Under the pieces are notes generated by a model. That model worked only from the letters and a program-made list of their open reading frames with translations, was not told where the DNA came from and searched no databases. From positions 124,001 to 188,000 of the forward strand of contig NZ_FQWM01000001.1 of assembly GCF_900129685.1 (NCBI RefSeq): a DNA stretch of 64,000 nucleotides, in the 5' to 3' direction. The stretch comes from Cognatishimia maritima. Lineage in GTDB: Bacteria > Pseudomonadota > Alphaproteobacteria > Rhodobacterales > Rhodobacteraceae. A program made the position numbers and the translations under genes. Shown here piece by piece: positions 55,294 to 64,000 of the stretch. Within the stretch, counting starts at the first letter, position 1. Each line of letters begins with the position of its first letter.

Positions 55294-57048
55294 ATGACAC
55301 GCAACATGACCGGAGCGAAAATGGTCGTTCAAGCCCTGAAAGATCAGGGCGTGGACACAGTCTTTGGCTATCCCGGCGGTGCCGTGCTGCCGATCTACGA
55401 TGAGATTTTCCAGCAGAATGACATCCGGCACATTCTGGTGCGCCACGAACAAGGTGCTGTGCACGCCGCCGAAGGATACGCACGTTCCACCGGCAAAGTT
55501 GGTGTTGCGCTGGTGACGTCCGGCCCAGGTGCCACCAACGCAGTCACCGGTTTGACCGACGCTTTGCTGGATTCGATCCCAATTGTTGTCATTTCAGGTC
55601 AGGTTCCAACCTTTATGATCGGCTCTGACGCCTTTCAAGAGGCCGACACGGTGGGCATCACCCGCCCCTGTACCAAACACAATTGGCTGGCCAAAGACAC
55701 CGCAAAGCTGTCAGAGACGCTGCATCAGGCATTCCATGTTGCGCGCTCTGGTCGTCCGGGTCCGGTGCTGGTGGATATCCCAAAAGACACGCAGTTTGCC
55801 TCTGCTGGCTACACCGAACCCCGCGCCGCGCGGGTCGATCATTACCAGCCGCAGCTTAAGGGTGACATTACAGAAATCACCGAACTTGTTGAATTGATGG
55901 AAAAAGCCAAGCGTCCGGTTTTCTATACCGGCGGTGGCGTCATCAATTCTGGCACTGCGGCAAGCCAGCTGCTGCGCGAACTGGTCGAAAGCACAGATTT
56001 CCCGATCACCTCAACCTTGATGGGTCTGGGCGCCTACCCTGCGTCTGGCAAAAACTGGCTGGGGATGCTGGGGATGCACGGGCTTTATGAGGCCAATATG
56101 GCGATGCATGACTGCGATCTGATGATCAACGTCGGCGCGCGCTTTGATGACCGGATTACGGGCCTGATCTCTGCCTTCTCGCCCAAGTCGAAGAAGGCGC
56201 ATATCGACATTGATCCAAGTTCGATCAACAAGGTGATCCGCGTCGATGTGCCCATCGTTGGTGACGTGGCTCATGTGCTTGAAGATCTACTAAAGGTCTG
56301 GAAAGCACGCGGTCGCAAAACTAACAAAGAAGCACTGCAGAAATGGCATGCGCAAATTGCCGAGTGGAAAACCGTCCGCTGCCTCGATTTTACGCAAGAA
56401 GGGCCCACTATCAAACCGCAATACGCGCTTGAACGGCTTGAGGCTCTGACCAAAGACAAAGATCGCTATATCACCACCGAAGTGGGCCAACACCAAATGT
56501 GGGCGGCGCAATACCTTGGCTTTGAAGACCCGAACCGCTTTATGACCTCAGGCGGTCTGGGCACCATGGGCTATGGTTTCCCTGCTTCTATCGGAGTGCA
56601 GATGGCGCATCCGGATGGCCTTGTGATCAACGTGGCGGGCGAAGCCTCGTGGTTGATGAACATGCAGGAAATGGGCACCGCAGTGCAATTCCGCCTTCCT
56701 GTAAAGCAGTTCATCCTGAACAACGAGCGTCTGGGCATGGTGCGCCAGTGGCAGGAACTTCTGCATGGCGAACGCTATTCCCACAGCTGGTCCGAGGCCC
56801 TGCCCGACTTCGTGAAACTCGCCGAGGCCTTTGGTGCCAAAGGCATTCTTTGCTCAGACCCGAAAGATCTGGACGATGCGATCATGGAAATGATCAATCA
56901 CGATGGGCCGGTGATTTTTGATTGCTTGGTTGAGAAACACGAAAACTGCTTCCCGATGATCCCGTCGGGCAAACCGCACAATGAAATGCTTCTGGGCGAA
57001 GCCTCCACCCAAGGTGCCATCGAAGCTGGCGGCGCGGTACTGGTGTAA
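55294..57048 (+). CDS. ilvB: Acetolactate synthase large subunit
   Basis: Thiamine diphosphate-dependent synthesis of acetolactate from pyruvate, first common step of branched-chain amino acid synthesis. The 584-residue protein has the catalytic Glu in HEQGAVHAAEGYARSTG, the FAD-region GARFDDRITG and the ThDP-binding segment. There the usual GDGS is GEAS (VAGEASWLMNMQEM), a form shared by alphaproteobacterial homologues, so not a defect. ATG 55294 is preferred over an in-frame ATG at 55225 inside the attenuator. ilvH follows 10 bases later. Confidence 0.97.
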   Translation: MTRNMTGAKMVVQALKDQGVDTVFGYPGGAVLPIYDEIFQQNDIRHILVRHEQGAVHAAEGYARSTGKVGVALVTSGPGATNAVTGLTDALLDSIPIVVISGQVPTFMIGSDAFQEADTVGITRPCTKHNWLAKDTAKLSETLHQAFHVARSGRPGPVLVDIPKDTQFASAGYTEPRAARVDHYQPQLKGDITEITELVELMEKAKRPVFYTGGGVINSGTAASQLLRELVESTDFPITSTLMGLGAYPASGKNWLGMLGMHGLYEANMAMHDCDLMINVGARFDDRITGLISAFSPKSKKAHIDIDPSSINKVIRVDVPIVGDVAHVLEDLLKVWKARGRKTNKEALQKWHAQIAEWKTVRCLDFTQEGPTIKPQYALERLEALTKDKDRYITTEVGQHQMWAAQYLGFEDPNRFMTSGGLGTMGYGFPASIGVQMAHPDGLVINVAGEASWLMNMQEMGTAVQFRLPVKQFILNNERLGMVRQWQELLHGERYSHSWSEALPDFVKLAEAFGAKGILCSDPKDLDDAIMEMINHDGPVIFDCLVEKHENCFPMIPSGKPHNEMLLGEASTQGAIEAGGAVLV

Positions 57049-57058
57049 GGAAAAGATC

Positions 57059-57622
57059 ATGGCTGCTTTGAAAATCAAAAAGGGCTCCACGAGTCATTCC
57101 GCCTATAACCTGCGCCCGGATTTCTCCGACGTGGAAGAACGACATACGCTTGCGGTGGTTGTGGACAACGAACCGGGCGTTCTGGCGCGCGTCGTTGGGC
57201 TGTTCTCTGGTCGTGGCTACAACATCGAAAGCCTGACCGTGGCTGAGGTCGATCACACTGGTCACCAGTCCCGTATCACCATTGTCACCACAGGCACGCC
57301 GCAGGTGATTGAGCAGATCAAAGCGCAGTTGGGCCGCATTGTGCCGGTGCATGATGTGCATGACCTGACAGTCGAAGGCCCGTCGGTCGAACGCGAGTTG
57401 GGCCTATTCAAGGTTGCGGGCGAAGGCGAAAAGCGCGTCGAAGCGATGCGCATGGCAGAGATTTTCCGAGCCAATGTTGTGGACACCACGCTCGATAGTT
57501 TTGTGTTTGAAATCACCGGCGCGCCAGAAAAGATCGACGCATTCGCGGAACTGATGCGCCCACTGGGCCTGCAAGAGGTGGCGCGCACCGGCGTTGCGGC
57601 GTTGTCTCGCGGGAAACTTTAA
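57059..57622 (+). CDS. ilvH: Acetolactate synthase small (regulatory) subunit
   Basis: Regulatory subunit conferring valine feedback inhibition. The 187-residue protein has an N-terminal ACT domain (TLAVVVDNEPGVLARVVGLFSGRGYNIESL across about residues 31-60, given here as TLAVVVDNEPGVLARV and VGLFSGRGYNIESL) and the C-terminal domain with FRANVVDTTLDSFVFEITG. Start 57059 follows AAGGAAAAG. The gene name ilvN is used as an alternative. It closes the ilvB-ilvH operon with a terminator. Confidence 0.96.
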   Translation: MAALKIKKGSTSHSAYNLRPDFSDVEERHTLAVVVDNEPGVLARVVGLFSGRGYNIESLTVAEVDHTGHQSRITIVTTGTPQVIEQIKAQLGRIVPVHDVHDLTVEGPSVERELGLFKVAGEGEKRVEAMRMAEIFRANVVDTTLDSFVFEITGAPEKIDAFAELMRPLGLQEVARTGVAALSRGKL

Positions 57623-57647
57623 CTCCGCCAATATATCTTTTGATTCA

Positions 57648-57669
57648 GGGGGCTTAGGCCCCCTTTTTT
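57648..57669 (+). terminator. Terminator after ilvH
   Basis: GGGGGC (57648-57653) and GCCCCC (57658-57663) form a short strong stem with a TTAG loop and a TTTTTT run, 25 bases after the ilvH stop. The convergent DUF2189 gene ends inside the T-run. Confidence 0.8.
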
Positions 57670-58453
57670 ATGTCCTAATCAACGCATATAGATGCCAGCT
57701 TGCATGCCCCAGAACGGGCAGTACAACAAATAACCCCAAAAATCCGGGCAGCATCGCCAAAAACAGCGCGACGGAAATTATGATGCCCCACACCACCATG
57801 GGTACGAAATTCGCGGTCACTGTTTGAAAGCTAGTGATCATCGCAGTCACAAAATCAACCTCCCGATCCAGCAACAGCGGTATCGAGATCACCACCAGCA
57901 TATAAAGCAGCAGCGCAAATGCGCCTCCGACGGCAGAGCCAAACGCCAGCATCATTAGCCCATTTGCGCTTAGGTAGACCTCAAAACTGCTAGAGACATT
58001 GGTCATGGTCGATAGGCCCAGAAACAGCGCAAAGATCATATGCGCCAGGAAAAACCAAAACAGAAAGACAATAATGATCACGGCGCAAAGCGACGGCAAT
58101 TGCCGCCGCCCTTGGTCCAGCACCACGCCAAAAATGCGCCGTGGCGAGGGCAGCCGCCCTTTCTGCCGCTGGCGCGATGCCTCGTACAGACCTGTGGCCG
58201 CAAAGGGGCCCAGCAAAGGAAAGCCGATGGCTGCAAACACCAGCCAATAGGTCTGCCCGGTGGCCAGCGTGATCCAAGTGATGATCCAACCGCCCACGAC
58301 ATACACCGCCGCAAAAATCAGCCCGTAGATCGGCAATGCGCGAAAATCCTGCCATCCCAGCCTGACGGCTTCTTTCAAAGTGGAAAATCCCACGGCGCCC
58401 AATTCGGGCACCCCCAATGGCTTATCTAATGGCCGCTCAGGTGCCTCGTTCAT
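57668..58453 (-). CDS. DUF2189 membrane protein
   Basis: A 261-residue integral membrane protein with about six helices, matching DUF2189, an alphaproteobacterial-rich family of unknown role. GWQDFRALPIYGLIFAAVYVVGG-type sequence (given as GWQDFRALPIYGLIFA) opens the membrane part and IPLLLDREVDFVTAMITS is a conserved loop. It lies alone, convergent to ilvH. An AAATACTCTGGGG element follows its promoter side about 90 bases away. Confidence 0.75.
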   Translation of the reverse strand: MNEAPERPLDKPLGVPELGAVGFSTLKEAVRLGWQDFRALPIYGLIFAAVYVVGGWIITWITLATGQTYWLVFAAIGFPLLGPFAATGLYEASRQRQKGRLPSPRRIFGVVLDQGRRQLPSLCAVIIIVFLFWFFLAHMIFALFLGLSTMTNVSSSFEVYLSANGLMMLAFGSAVGGAFALLLYMLVVISIPLLLDREVDFVTAMITSFQTVTANFVPMVVWGIIISVALFLAMLPGFLGLFVVLPVLGHASWHLYALIRT

Positions 58454-58544
58454 ACAACTCCTCCAGTGTATGTTCGCGCAATGCCATCAAACGCAAAAGC
58501 GCCCCGCAATGCAAGCGGAGCGCACAGCCCATTTTCATCTTTCC

Positions 58545-58567
58545 AAAAATACTCTGGGGTGAATTGG
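58545..58567. repeat. Second AAATACTC-type intergenic element
   Basis: AAATACTCTGGGGTGAATT (58547-58565) resembles the element at 35869, being a 3'-flanking motif frequent in Rhodobacteraceae. It lies about 50 bases from the end of prfB. Function unknown. Confidence 0.35.
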
Positions 58568-58616
58568 CGATCAGTCAAGACGGGCAAAGCCCCTCCTGAC
58601 ATCAAACGAACATTAT

Positions 58617-59741
58617 TTATTCACCTTGTGCGTCAGCCCGGCTTTTGCCCGCCACATCCATTGCCAAAGTCGCTGCCATGAACCCGTCAAGGTCGCCGTC
58701 CAGCACACCCTTGGTGTCCGAGGTTTCGTGGTTTGTGCGCAGGTCTTTCACCATCTGGTAAGGCTGCAACACATATGACCGGATCTGGTTGCCCCAGCCT
58801 GCGTCACCCTTGTTTTCATGCGCTTCGTTGATGGCGGCGTTACGGCGATCTAACTCTTGTTGATAAAGCCGCGATTTCAGAGCCTTCATCGCGATGTCGC
58901 GGTTTTGGTGCTGCGACTTCTCGGAGGAGGTCACGACGATCCCGGTTGGGATGTGGGTGATCCGAACAGCGGAGTCGGTGGTGTTCACGTGCTGACCACC
59001 CGCACCGGATGACCGGTAGGTGTCGACACGAATATCAGACGGGTTCACCTCAATCTCGATATTGTCGTCGACCACCGGATAGACCCAGACCGAACTGAAA
59101 GAGGTGTGCCGTTTGGCGGCGCTGTCATAAGGCGAAATACGAACCAGCCGGTGCACGCCGCTTTCAGATTTCAGCCAGCCATAGGCGTTGTGGCCGGTGA
59201 TTTTGTAAGCCGCCGATTTGATGCCCGCTTCTTCGCCCGGCGTCATGGATTGCAGCTCGACCGTATAGCCTCGCTTCTCGGCCCAGCGGACATACATACG
59301 CGCCAGCATTGACGCCCAGTCGCAACTTTCGGTGCCGCCCGCGCCAGAGTTGATTTCAAGGAACGTGTCGTTGCTGTCGGCTTCACCATCCAGCAACGCC
59401 TCCAGTTCTTTTTCTGCTGCCGTTTCTTTCAGGGCAAAAATCGCCTGTTCTGCGTCTTTGACGACTTCGGCGTCTTCTTCCATTTCGCCGAGTTCGATCA
59501 TCTCGATGTTGTCGGAAAGATCGGTCATCAGTGCTTTCACGCCGTCAATGGCATCCACCAGCAACTGCCGGTCGCGCATCAATTTTTGCGCCGCCTCTGC
59601 GGCATCCCACAGGTTAGGGTCTTCGACGCGGGCATTGAACTCTTCCAGCCGGAATTCAGCCGTCTCCCAATCCAGACGCTGTTTCAAAAGCTCAATGGAT
59701 TTCTCGATCTCAGCCACTGTGTTCTGAACTTCTGCGCGCAT
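58617..59741 (-). CDS. prfB: Peptide chain release factor 2
   Basis: RF2 terminates translation at UGA and UAA. The 374-residue protein has the GGQ peptidyl-hydrolysis motif in [19 protein letters not shown] and the codon-recognition region [21 protein letters not shown], in which the usual SPF tripeptide is SPY. The reading frame is continuous, without the programmed +1 frameshift of enterobacterial prfB, as expected for this lineage. It is in the same direction as mrcA and the amidase, upstream-to-downstream amiC-mrcA-prfB. Confidence 0.96.
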   Translation of the reverse strand: MRAEVQNTVAEIEKSIELLKQRLDWETAEFRLEEFNARVEDPNLWDAAEAAQKLMRDRQLLVDAIDGVKALMTDLSDNIEMIELGEMEEDAEVVKDAEQAIFALKETAAEKELEALLDGEADSNDTFLEINSGAGGTESCDWASMLARMYVRWAEKRGYTVELQSMTPGEEAGIKSAAYKITGHNAYGWLKSESGVHRLVRISPYDSAAKRHTSFSSVWVYPVVDDNIEIEVNPSDIRVDTYRSSGAGGQHVNTTDSAVRITHIPTGIVVTSSEKSQHQNRDIAMKALKSRLYQQELDRRNAAINEAHENKGDAGWGNQIRSYVLQPYQMVKDLRTNHETSDTKGVLDGDLDGFMAATLAMDVAGKSRADAQGE

Positions 59742-59838
59742 GGGAGGTCCTGTTTTTCGTTATGAGATCGGGTGATAAACCACCCCGAAGGCGCGAGCAA
59801 GATCGCCCTGCCCGTCGCCCTGAAATTAAAGCGGATTG

Positions 59839-62442
59839 TCAGTAAAGACCGCCAGAACTGACGGTGCCAAAGGTGGCGTCTGGCCCAACAACTGTGGTTT
59901 CACCGGTCGAGGTGGTCACCGCCTGCGGGCGCTCGATCACATCTTCAAACAGCGGTAGATTTGACCCCATGGCAAAGCCACCGTCAAAGCTGACACCAAA
60001 GATCGGTTCTTCGCCCAAACGGAAATACTCTGCCACGACACTTGGCCCAGAGGCGTCATCCGGCAGCCGCGCGCCAGTGAAACGGTCGATCTTGATGAAT
60101 TGACCGCCGGGCGGGACGCGGAACTTGCCTGCACCGTATTTCTCAATCGCGGCGGACATGAATTCTTGGAAGACCGGACCACAGGTGTTGCCACCATAGG
60201 TGCCGCGCCCAAGGGGGCGTGGCTGGTCGTAACCAATATAGCAGCCTGCGACCATGGTGTTCGTGAACCCGATGAACCAAACATCGCGCGCGTCATTGGT
60301 TGTCCCGGTTTTACCGGCGACAGGAACGGGCAGGTTGATCGCCCCTGAAGCTGTTCCGCGATCCACAACGCCGCGCATCATAGAGGTCAGCTGATAGGCG
60401 GTTATCGCATTCATTACGCGTTCGCGGTTGCTGGTGATTTCAGGCGCGCGATCCGGCGCGATGCCGGGATTGGCACATTCCACACAGTCACGCTGATCAT
60501 GGCGATAGATGGTTTGACCTTCGCGGTCCTGCACACGGTCCACCAGCGTTGGTTCTACGCGTTCGCCACCATTGGCAAACATCGCATAGGCCGAAACCAT
60601 GTTGAACAGAGTGGTTTCCTCGGACCCGAGCGAGTTCGCAAGGTATGGTCCCATATCCTCATAGACACCAAATCGGCGGGCATAGTCGGCGATGACCTCC
60701 ATGCCGACCTCTTGCGCCAATCGGATGGTCATCAGGTTCCGCGATTGTTCAATTCCGGTACGCAGGGGCGTCGGGCCGTAGAACTTGTTTGATGAGTTAC
60801 GCGGTCGCCACAGGCCCTGCGGTGTGTTGATCTCAATCGGGGCGTCGATCACGATGGTCGCGGGTGAATATCCGCTGTCGAGGGCTGAGGCATAGACGAA
60901 GGGTTTGAAACTTGACCCCGGCTGGCGGCGCGCTTGCGTTGCCCGGTTAAAGACCGAATGCTGGTAGGAAAAGCCGCCCTGCAATGCAATCACGCGGCCA
61001 TTGTTCACGTCCATCGCCATGAAGCCGCCCTGCACTTCGGGAATTTGGCGCAGCGACCAGCGCTGAAAATCACCATTCTCGTCGCGCAGCGCGCGGACCA
61101 GAACGACGTCGCCACGTTCCAAGATATGACCGGCCACCCGCGCCTGACGTCCAAGTGCCCCGTCTTCGAGTTGCTTCTTCGCCCAGGTCACATCGGCAGC
61201 GGAAATGAAATGCCCATCGGCATCGTCTTCGATATCCTCAATGCCGATCCGCGCATCGTTGTCCCCGACTTGCAAAACCACGGCCGGGTGCCATTTTCCA
61301 TCAAGGTCGACGTCTCTTGGGATATCGACTCTGGCCAGTTCCGCGCGCCAAGTTGTTTCTTCGGCCAAGGCGTCTTCGGGCAGCTTCAACCCGGTTCCGC
61401 GCCAGACACCCTGCGCGCGGTCGTATTTTTCCAAGGCATGGCGCAACGCCGTCTCCGCAACATCTTGAAGTTCTGGATCAAAAGTGGCGCGTACCGCCAT
61501 GCCACCCGTAAAGAATTCCTCTTCGCCAAAGTCGCGGCTGAGCTGGCGGCGGATTTCATCGGTGAAATAATCGCGCGGCGGCAGCGCAGCACGGAAACTG
61601 GTGTAATCGCCACCCTGAACTGAAAGTAATGGTTGAGATATAGCGATTTCATAATCGTTTTCAGGAAGATATCCGTTTTCCTTCATCTCTTTCAAAACAA
61701 AGTTCCGCCGACTGATGGCTTCGTCTTTATTGCGAACAGGATGCAGGTTCGATGGCTTCTTGGGCAGGGTCGCCAGATAGGCCGCTTCGTGCGGTAGCAA
61801 CTCTGCAAGTGTTTTGTTGAAATAGGTCTGGGCAGCAGCGGCAACGCCATAGGAATTCTGCCCAAGGAAGATTTCATTTAGGTAAAGTTCCAAGATTTCT
61901 TCTTTATCCAGCACGCTTTCCACGCGGCTCGACAGGATCAATTCCTTAATTTTGCGTTCCGCCGAACGATCCCCGGACAAAAGGAAGTTCTTCATCACCT
62001 GCTGCGTGATGGTCGACGCGCCGCGGCACCCGGACCCACCAGATTGGGCGCATTGGAACGCAGCAATCGCAATGCCGCGCATATCGTAGCCATCGTGGGT
62101 GTAGTAATTTTTGTCTTCCGCAGAAATAAACGCCTGTTTTACCAGATCGGGAATGTCATCGGCTGGGACAAACAGACGACGTTCGCGCGCGAACTCATCG
62201 ATGATCTTGCCTTCGCTGGAATAAATCCGGCTGATTGTCGGAGGGCTGTATTTGGCCAATGCTTCGGTGCTGGGAAGGTCTTTGCCATACACATAGAACA
62301 CCGCGCCGATGGACAAGGCGACAACAGCCGCGCCCATGGTAATGAGCGTGAAGATGCTGCCGAGAAAGGACAGAATAAAGCGTGTCACCGGGGCCCCCAC
62401 GTGGTCTAGCCACCTTATAGTCTGTCCCAATCTATGGGTCAA
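59839..62442 (-). CDS. mrcA: Penicillin-binding protein 1A
   Basis: Bifunctional peptidoglycan synthase of the cytoplasmic membrane with a large periplasmic part. Membrane helix about residues 22-48. The GT51 transglycosylase part has FISAEDKNYYTHDGYD (catalytic Glu), GASTITQQ, KIKELILS and ELYLNEIFLGQNSYG. The transpeptidase part has the SxxK serine in GSSFKPF, an SRN motif and KTGTTNDARDVWFIG. The 867-residue length is normal for PBP1A. It follows amiC by 39 bases and precedes prfB on the same strand. Confidence 0.95.
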   Translation of the reverse strand: MTHRLGQTIRWLDHVGAPVTRFILSFLGSIFTLITMGAAVVALSIGAVFYVYGKDLPSTEALAKYSPPTISRIYSSEGKIIDEFARERRLFVPADDIPDLVKQAFISAEDKNYYTHDGYDMRGIAIAAFQCAQSGGSGCRGASTITQQVMKNFLLSGDRSAERKIKELILSSRVESVLDKEEILELYLNEIFLGQNSYGVAAAAQTYFNKTLAELLPHEAAYLATLPKKPSNLHPVRNKDEAISRRNFVLKEMKENGYLPENDYEIAISQPLLSVQGGDYTSFRAALPPRDYFTDEIRRQLSRDFGEEEFFTGGMAVRATFDPELQDVAETALRHALEKYDRAQGVWRGTGLKLPEDALAEETTWRAELARVDIPRDVDLDGKWHPAVVLQVGDNDARIGIEDIEDDADGHFISAADVTWAKKQLEDGALGRQARVAGHILERGDVVLVRALRDENGDFQRWSLRQIPEVQGGFMAMDVNNGRVIALQGGFSYQHSVFNRATQARRQPGSSFKPFVYASALDSGYSPATIVIDAPIEINTPQGLWRPRNSSNKFYGPTPLRTGIEQSRNLMTIRLAQEVGMEVIADYARRFGVYEDMGPYLANSLGSEETTLFNMVSAYAMFANGGERVEPTLVDRVQDREGQTIYRHDQRDCVECANPGIAPDRAPEITSNRERVMNAITAYQLTSMMRGVVDRGTASGAINLPVPVAGKTGTTNDARDVWFIGFTNTMVAGCYIGYDQPRPLGRGTYGGNTCGPVFQEFMSAAIEKYGAGKFRVPPGGQFIKIDRFTGARLPDDASGPSVVAEYFRLGEEPIFGVSFDGGFAMGSNLPLFEDVIERPQAVTTSTGETTVVGPDATFGTVSSGGLY

Positions 62443-62481
62443 AACACTTGGCAGTGAAATTCGGGCAAATTTCCGCTGTTT

Positions 62482-63708
62482 TTATTGCCTTACAAGGTCC
62501 CGCGCGGCTTTGTCGGCGATCACCCAGGCCTGCAACCCATCGCGAATGCCCTCGGCGACGCGACTGCGCCAATCGGAATCACGCAGGTTTTCAAGATCAC
62601 GATCCGAGGACATAAACCCCACTTCGATCAGGACCGAGGGGATGTCAGCGGCCTTCAAGACCGAAAATCCGCCTTGCCGATAAGGCTTGTTGTTCAACGT
62701 TCCGATGGTGCCTTTCATGCCCAAGACCATCGCCTGCGCCAGTCGTTCAGACCGGGGCGCAGTTTCCTGCCGAACCAGATCAAGCAGCACATTTGCGATC
62801 AGGTCGTCCGTGCCTGTGAGGTCGACGCCAGCCAAGACATCGGACCTGTCGTGCCGTTCAGCGAGATATTGCGAGGCCGCGTCAGAGGCTTCATCGGAGA
62901 GCGTATAGACCGTTGCGCCATGGGCATGGCCCTGTTGCACAGTGTCGGCATGCAACGAGATGAAAACATCCGCGCCAACCTCATGTGCCATCGCGACGCG
63001 GCCTTCCAGCGAAACAAACATGTCCTCATTGCGGGTCAGGATCACCTCGAATCCGCCTGAACGGCGCAACGTGTCACGAATTTCGCGCGCCAAGGTCAGC
63101 ATCAACGTCTTTTCCTGCACCTCTCCGCGCTCTGCCCCCGGGTCGACGCCGCCATGGCCGGGATCAAGCACAACCACTATTGGCGCCCAATCCGGTTTCG
63201 GTTTGCGTTTGGTGTCTGTTGTTACGGCAGGCGGCAGGTCCCAACGCGGGTCGCGCGGGGCACCGGCATTTGCGGCGAAGTCTGCTGCATTTGTTGCGAA
63301 CATTTTTACGGACAAATGTGCCTGACCGCTCACCTCATCGACAGTCATCCCGGCGCTGTCGATGGCCATGGGCCGGCTGAGGTCGGCCACGAGGCGGCTC
63401 CACCCCGGGCGGTAGCTGCCAACGCGCACGTTTGAAACCGCCTCACCCTGTCGCAGGGTTTCACCGCTTATCCCGCCCCAATCAACTTCGCGGAAGTCGA
63501 CCACCAGACGGCGCGGTTCATCCAAGGTGAAGACACGCCAAGGGATGCCCTGTGACAAAGACAAGTCAATGTCCGCCCCATTGCCGCTGTCGGTGATGGC
63601 GCTACGGTCGACATTCAGGCGGGCGAGGCCACTAAATTCCTGCGCAGAGGCGGTTTGCACCCAAATCCCCGCGATCACGATGGCCGCTGCCTTAACGAAA
63701 CTGTTCAT
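62482..63708 (-). CDS. N-acetylmuramoyl-L-alanine amidase (AmiC-like)
   Basis: Zinc amidase that cuts the lactyl-Ala bond in peptidoglycan during cell separation. The 408-residue protein has a signal peptide (residues 1-22, ending TASA), an N-terminal AMIN domain (about 28-140) that localises it to the envelope, and the Amidase_3 catalytic domain from about 172. Zinc ligands are seen as His in LDPGHGG, Glu in GEVQEKTL, His in FISLHADT, and catalytic Glu in VLIEVGFMSS. The order amiC-mrcA-prfB is a usual Rhodobacteraceae neighbourhood. Confidence 0.94.
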   Translation of the reverse strand: MNSFVKAAAIVIAGIWVQTASAQEFSGLARLNVDRSAITDSGNGADIDLSLSQGIPWRVFTLDEPRRLVVDFREVDWGGISGETLRQGEAVSNVRVGSYRPGWSRLVADLSRPMAIDSAGMTVDEVSGQAHLSVKMFATNAADFAANAGAPRDPRWDLPPAVTTDTKRKPKPDWAPIVVVLDPGHGGVDPGAERGEVQEKTLMLTLAREIRDTLRRSGGFEVILTRNEDMFVSLEGRVAMAHEVGADVFISLHADTVQQGHAHGATVYTLSDEASDAASQYLAERHDRSDVLAGVDLTGTDDLIANVLLDLVRQETAPRSERLAQAMVLGMKGTIGTLNNKPYRQGGFSVLKAADIPSVLIEVGFMSSDRDLENLRDSDWRSRVAEGIRDGLQAWVIADKAARDLVRQ

Positions 63709-63883
63709 TCACCTGCTCTTATTCTTATTGGCCACAACGGGACCTCTGTTCAGCAGAGTGTAACCGCTGCGGCGACGCCAGAAAACTGTGATCTTACGAA
63801 AGGTCGGCGGGCCTTTGCTGCCCGGCCCGGCCTTCACGGGGTTGTTGGTTGATTTCCTTGGGGATTTCTCGCTTAGTGGCACC

Positions 63884-64000
63884 ATGATGGGCAAGGTAAA
63901 TTACCGGTATGTGACGACCGGGCTGCGACAGTTCACGTTTGGCGTTGTGTGTGTGACAATGTTGGCGCTCGTGGCGGCCCCTGCCCGCGCGGTGTCATTG
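63884..64000 (+). CDS. Partial exported protein, cut by the window edge
   Basis: The first 39 codons of a gene divergent from the amidase. Translation from 63884 gives a basic N terminus, a hydrophobic stretch (FTFGVVCVTMLALVAA) and a likely cleavage site at ARA before VSL, so a Sec signal peptide. A second ATG follows at once at 63887. The reading frame stays open upstream, but the signal peptide favours these ATGs. No family can be named from this stub; an M48-type metalloprotease would fit the ARAVSL end but is a guess. Confidence 0.5.
   Translation, partial: MMGKVNYRYVTTGLRQFTFGVVCVTMLALVAAPARAVSL

Noticed and set aside
56620-56680. A damaged ThDP motif in IlvB (GEAS instead of GDGS)
   Set aside because: The same form is usual in alphaproteobacterial acetolactate synthases, and all other catalytic blocks are intact.
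59660-59741. A programmed +1 frameshift in prfB
   Set aside because: The reading frame is continuous from the start codon with no in-frame UGA.

Overview
This window is a chromosomal segment of an alphaproteobacterium, almost certainly of the family Rhodobacteraceae (Roseobacter group). The case rests on the gene set and local orders: a ChpT phosphotransferase, a DUF3553 protein, the OlsB/OlsA ornithine-lipid pair, ribosomal protein L21 with a long C-terminal extension, a pterin-binding methyltransferase/MetF/small 'virulence factor' cluster of the kind linked to split methionine synthases, large TRAP transporters, quaternary-amine uptake and a dimethylglycine dehydrogenase-like flavoprotein. 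There is no rRNA operon, prophage, integrase, transposase or CRISPR array. Coding density is high and nearly all genes are intact; only the last one (63884 onward) is cut by the window edge.

Layout. 0-9 kb: pseudouridine salvage (psuK-psuG) behind a DUF4198 periplasmic protein, a divergent HupE/UreJ-type membrane protein, a ThiE-like protein, a TfoX-N protein, trmJ, heme A synthase and an M32 carboxypeptidase. 8.5-16.3 kb: gyrA, an unassigned radical SAM protein, and the zwf-pgl-pgi operon. 16.4-20.8 kb: one-carbon genes (corrinoid methyltransferase, metF, small conserved protein), a Ppx/GppA phosphatase and rlmE. 20.8-24.7 kb: a MarR regulator and a complete glycine betaine-type ABC transporter. 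24.7-30.1 kb is the most accessory part: a sulfotransferase-like gene, two identical tRNA-Val genes, tRNA-Asp, a LysR regulator with a small divergent gene, galE, a family 2 glycosyltransferase and tRNA-Ser. 30.2-37.2 kb: a DUF2059 protein, rplU-rpmA, two GNAT acetyltransferases, obgE-proB and proA. 37.2-41.7 kb: chpT, DUF3553, olsB-olsA, rpsB-tsf. 42-48.1 kb: aroQ with a LuxR solo, the dimethylglycine dehydrogenase-like enzyme, DUF2852 and RDD membrane proteins, and bpt. 48.2-55 kb: a TRAP transporter (oversized DctM, DctQ, Tat-exported DctP) divergent from a Cache histidine kinase/NarL-type regulator pair. 55.1-57.7 kb: ilvB-ilvH behind a leader-peptide attenuator. 57.7-64 kb: a DUF2189 protein, prfB, PBP1A, an AmiC-type amidase and the start of an exported protein.

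How the parts fit. The window links osmolyte and methylated-amine use (betaine uptake, dimethylglycine dehydrogenase-like enzyme, methyl-tetrahydrofolate metabolism), carboxylate uptake with a Cache two-component system, and pyruvate-consuming branched-chain amino acid synthesis. The clearest regulatory structure is the ilvB attenuator: a 15-residue leader peptide with five consecutive Leu/Val/Val/Ile/Val codons and mutually exclusive antiterminator and terminator hairpins. Other signals are a tandem dyad operator around the DUF2852 promoter, a near-perfect palindrome between dctP and the two-component system, a LacI-type operator before zwf, and hairpins in the rplU and rpsB leaders.
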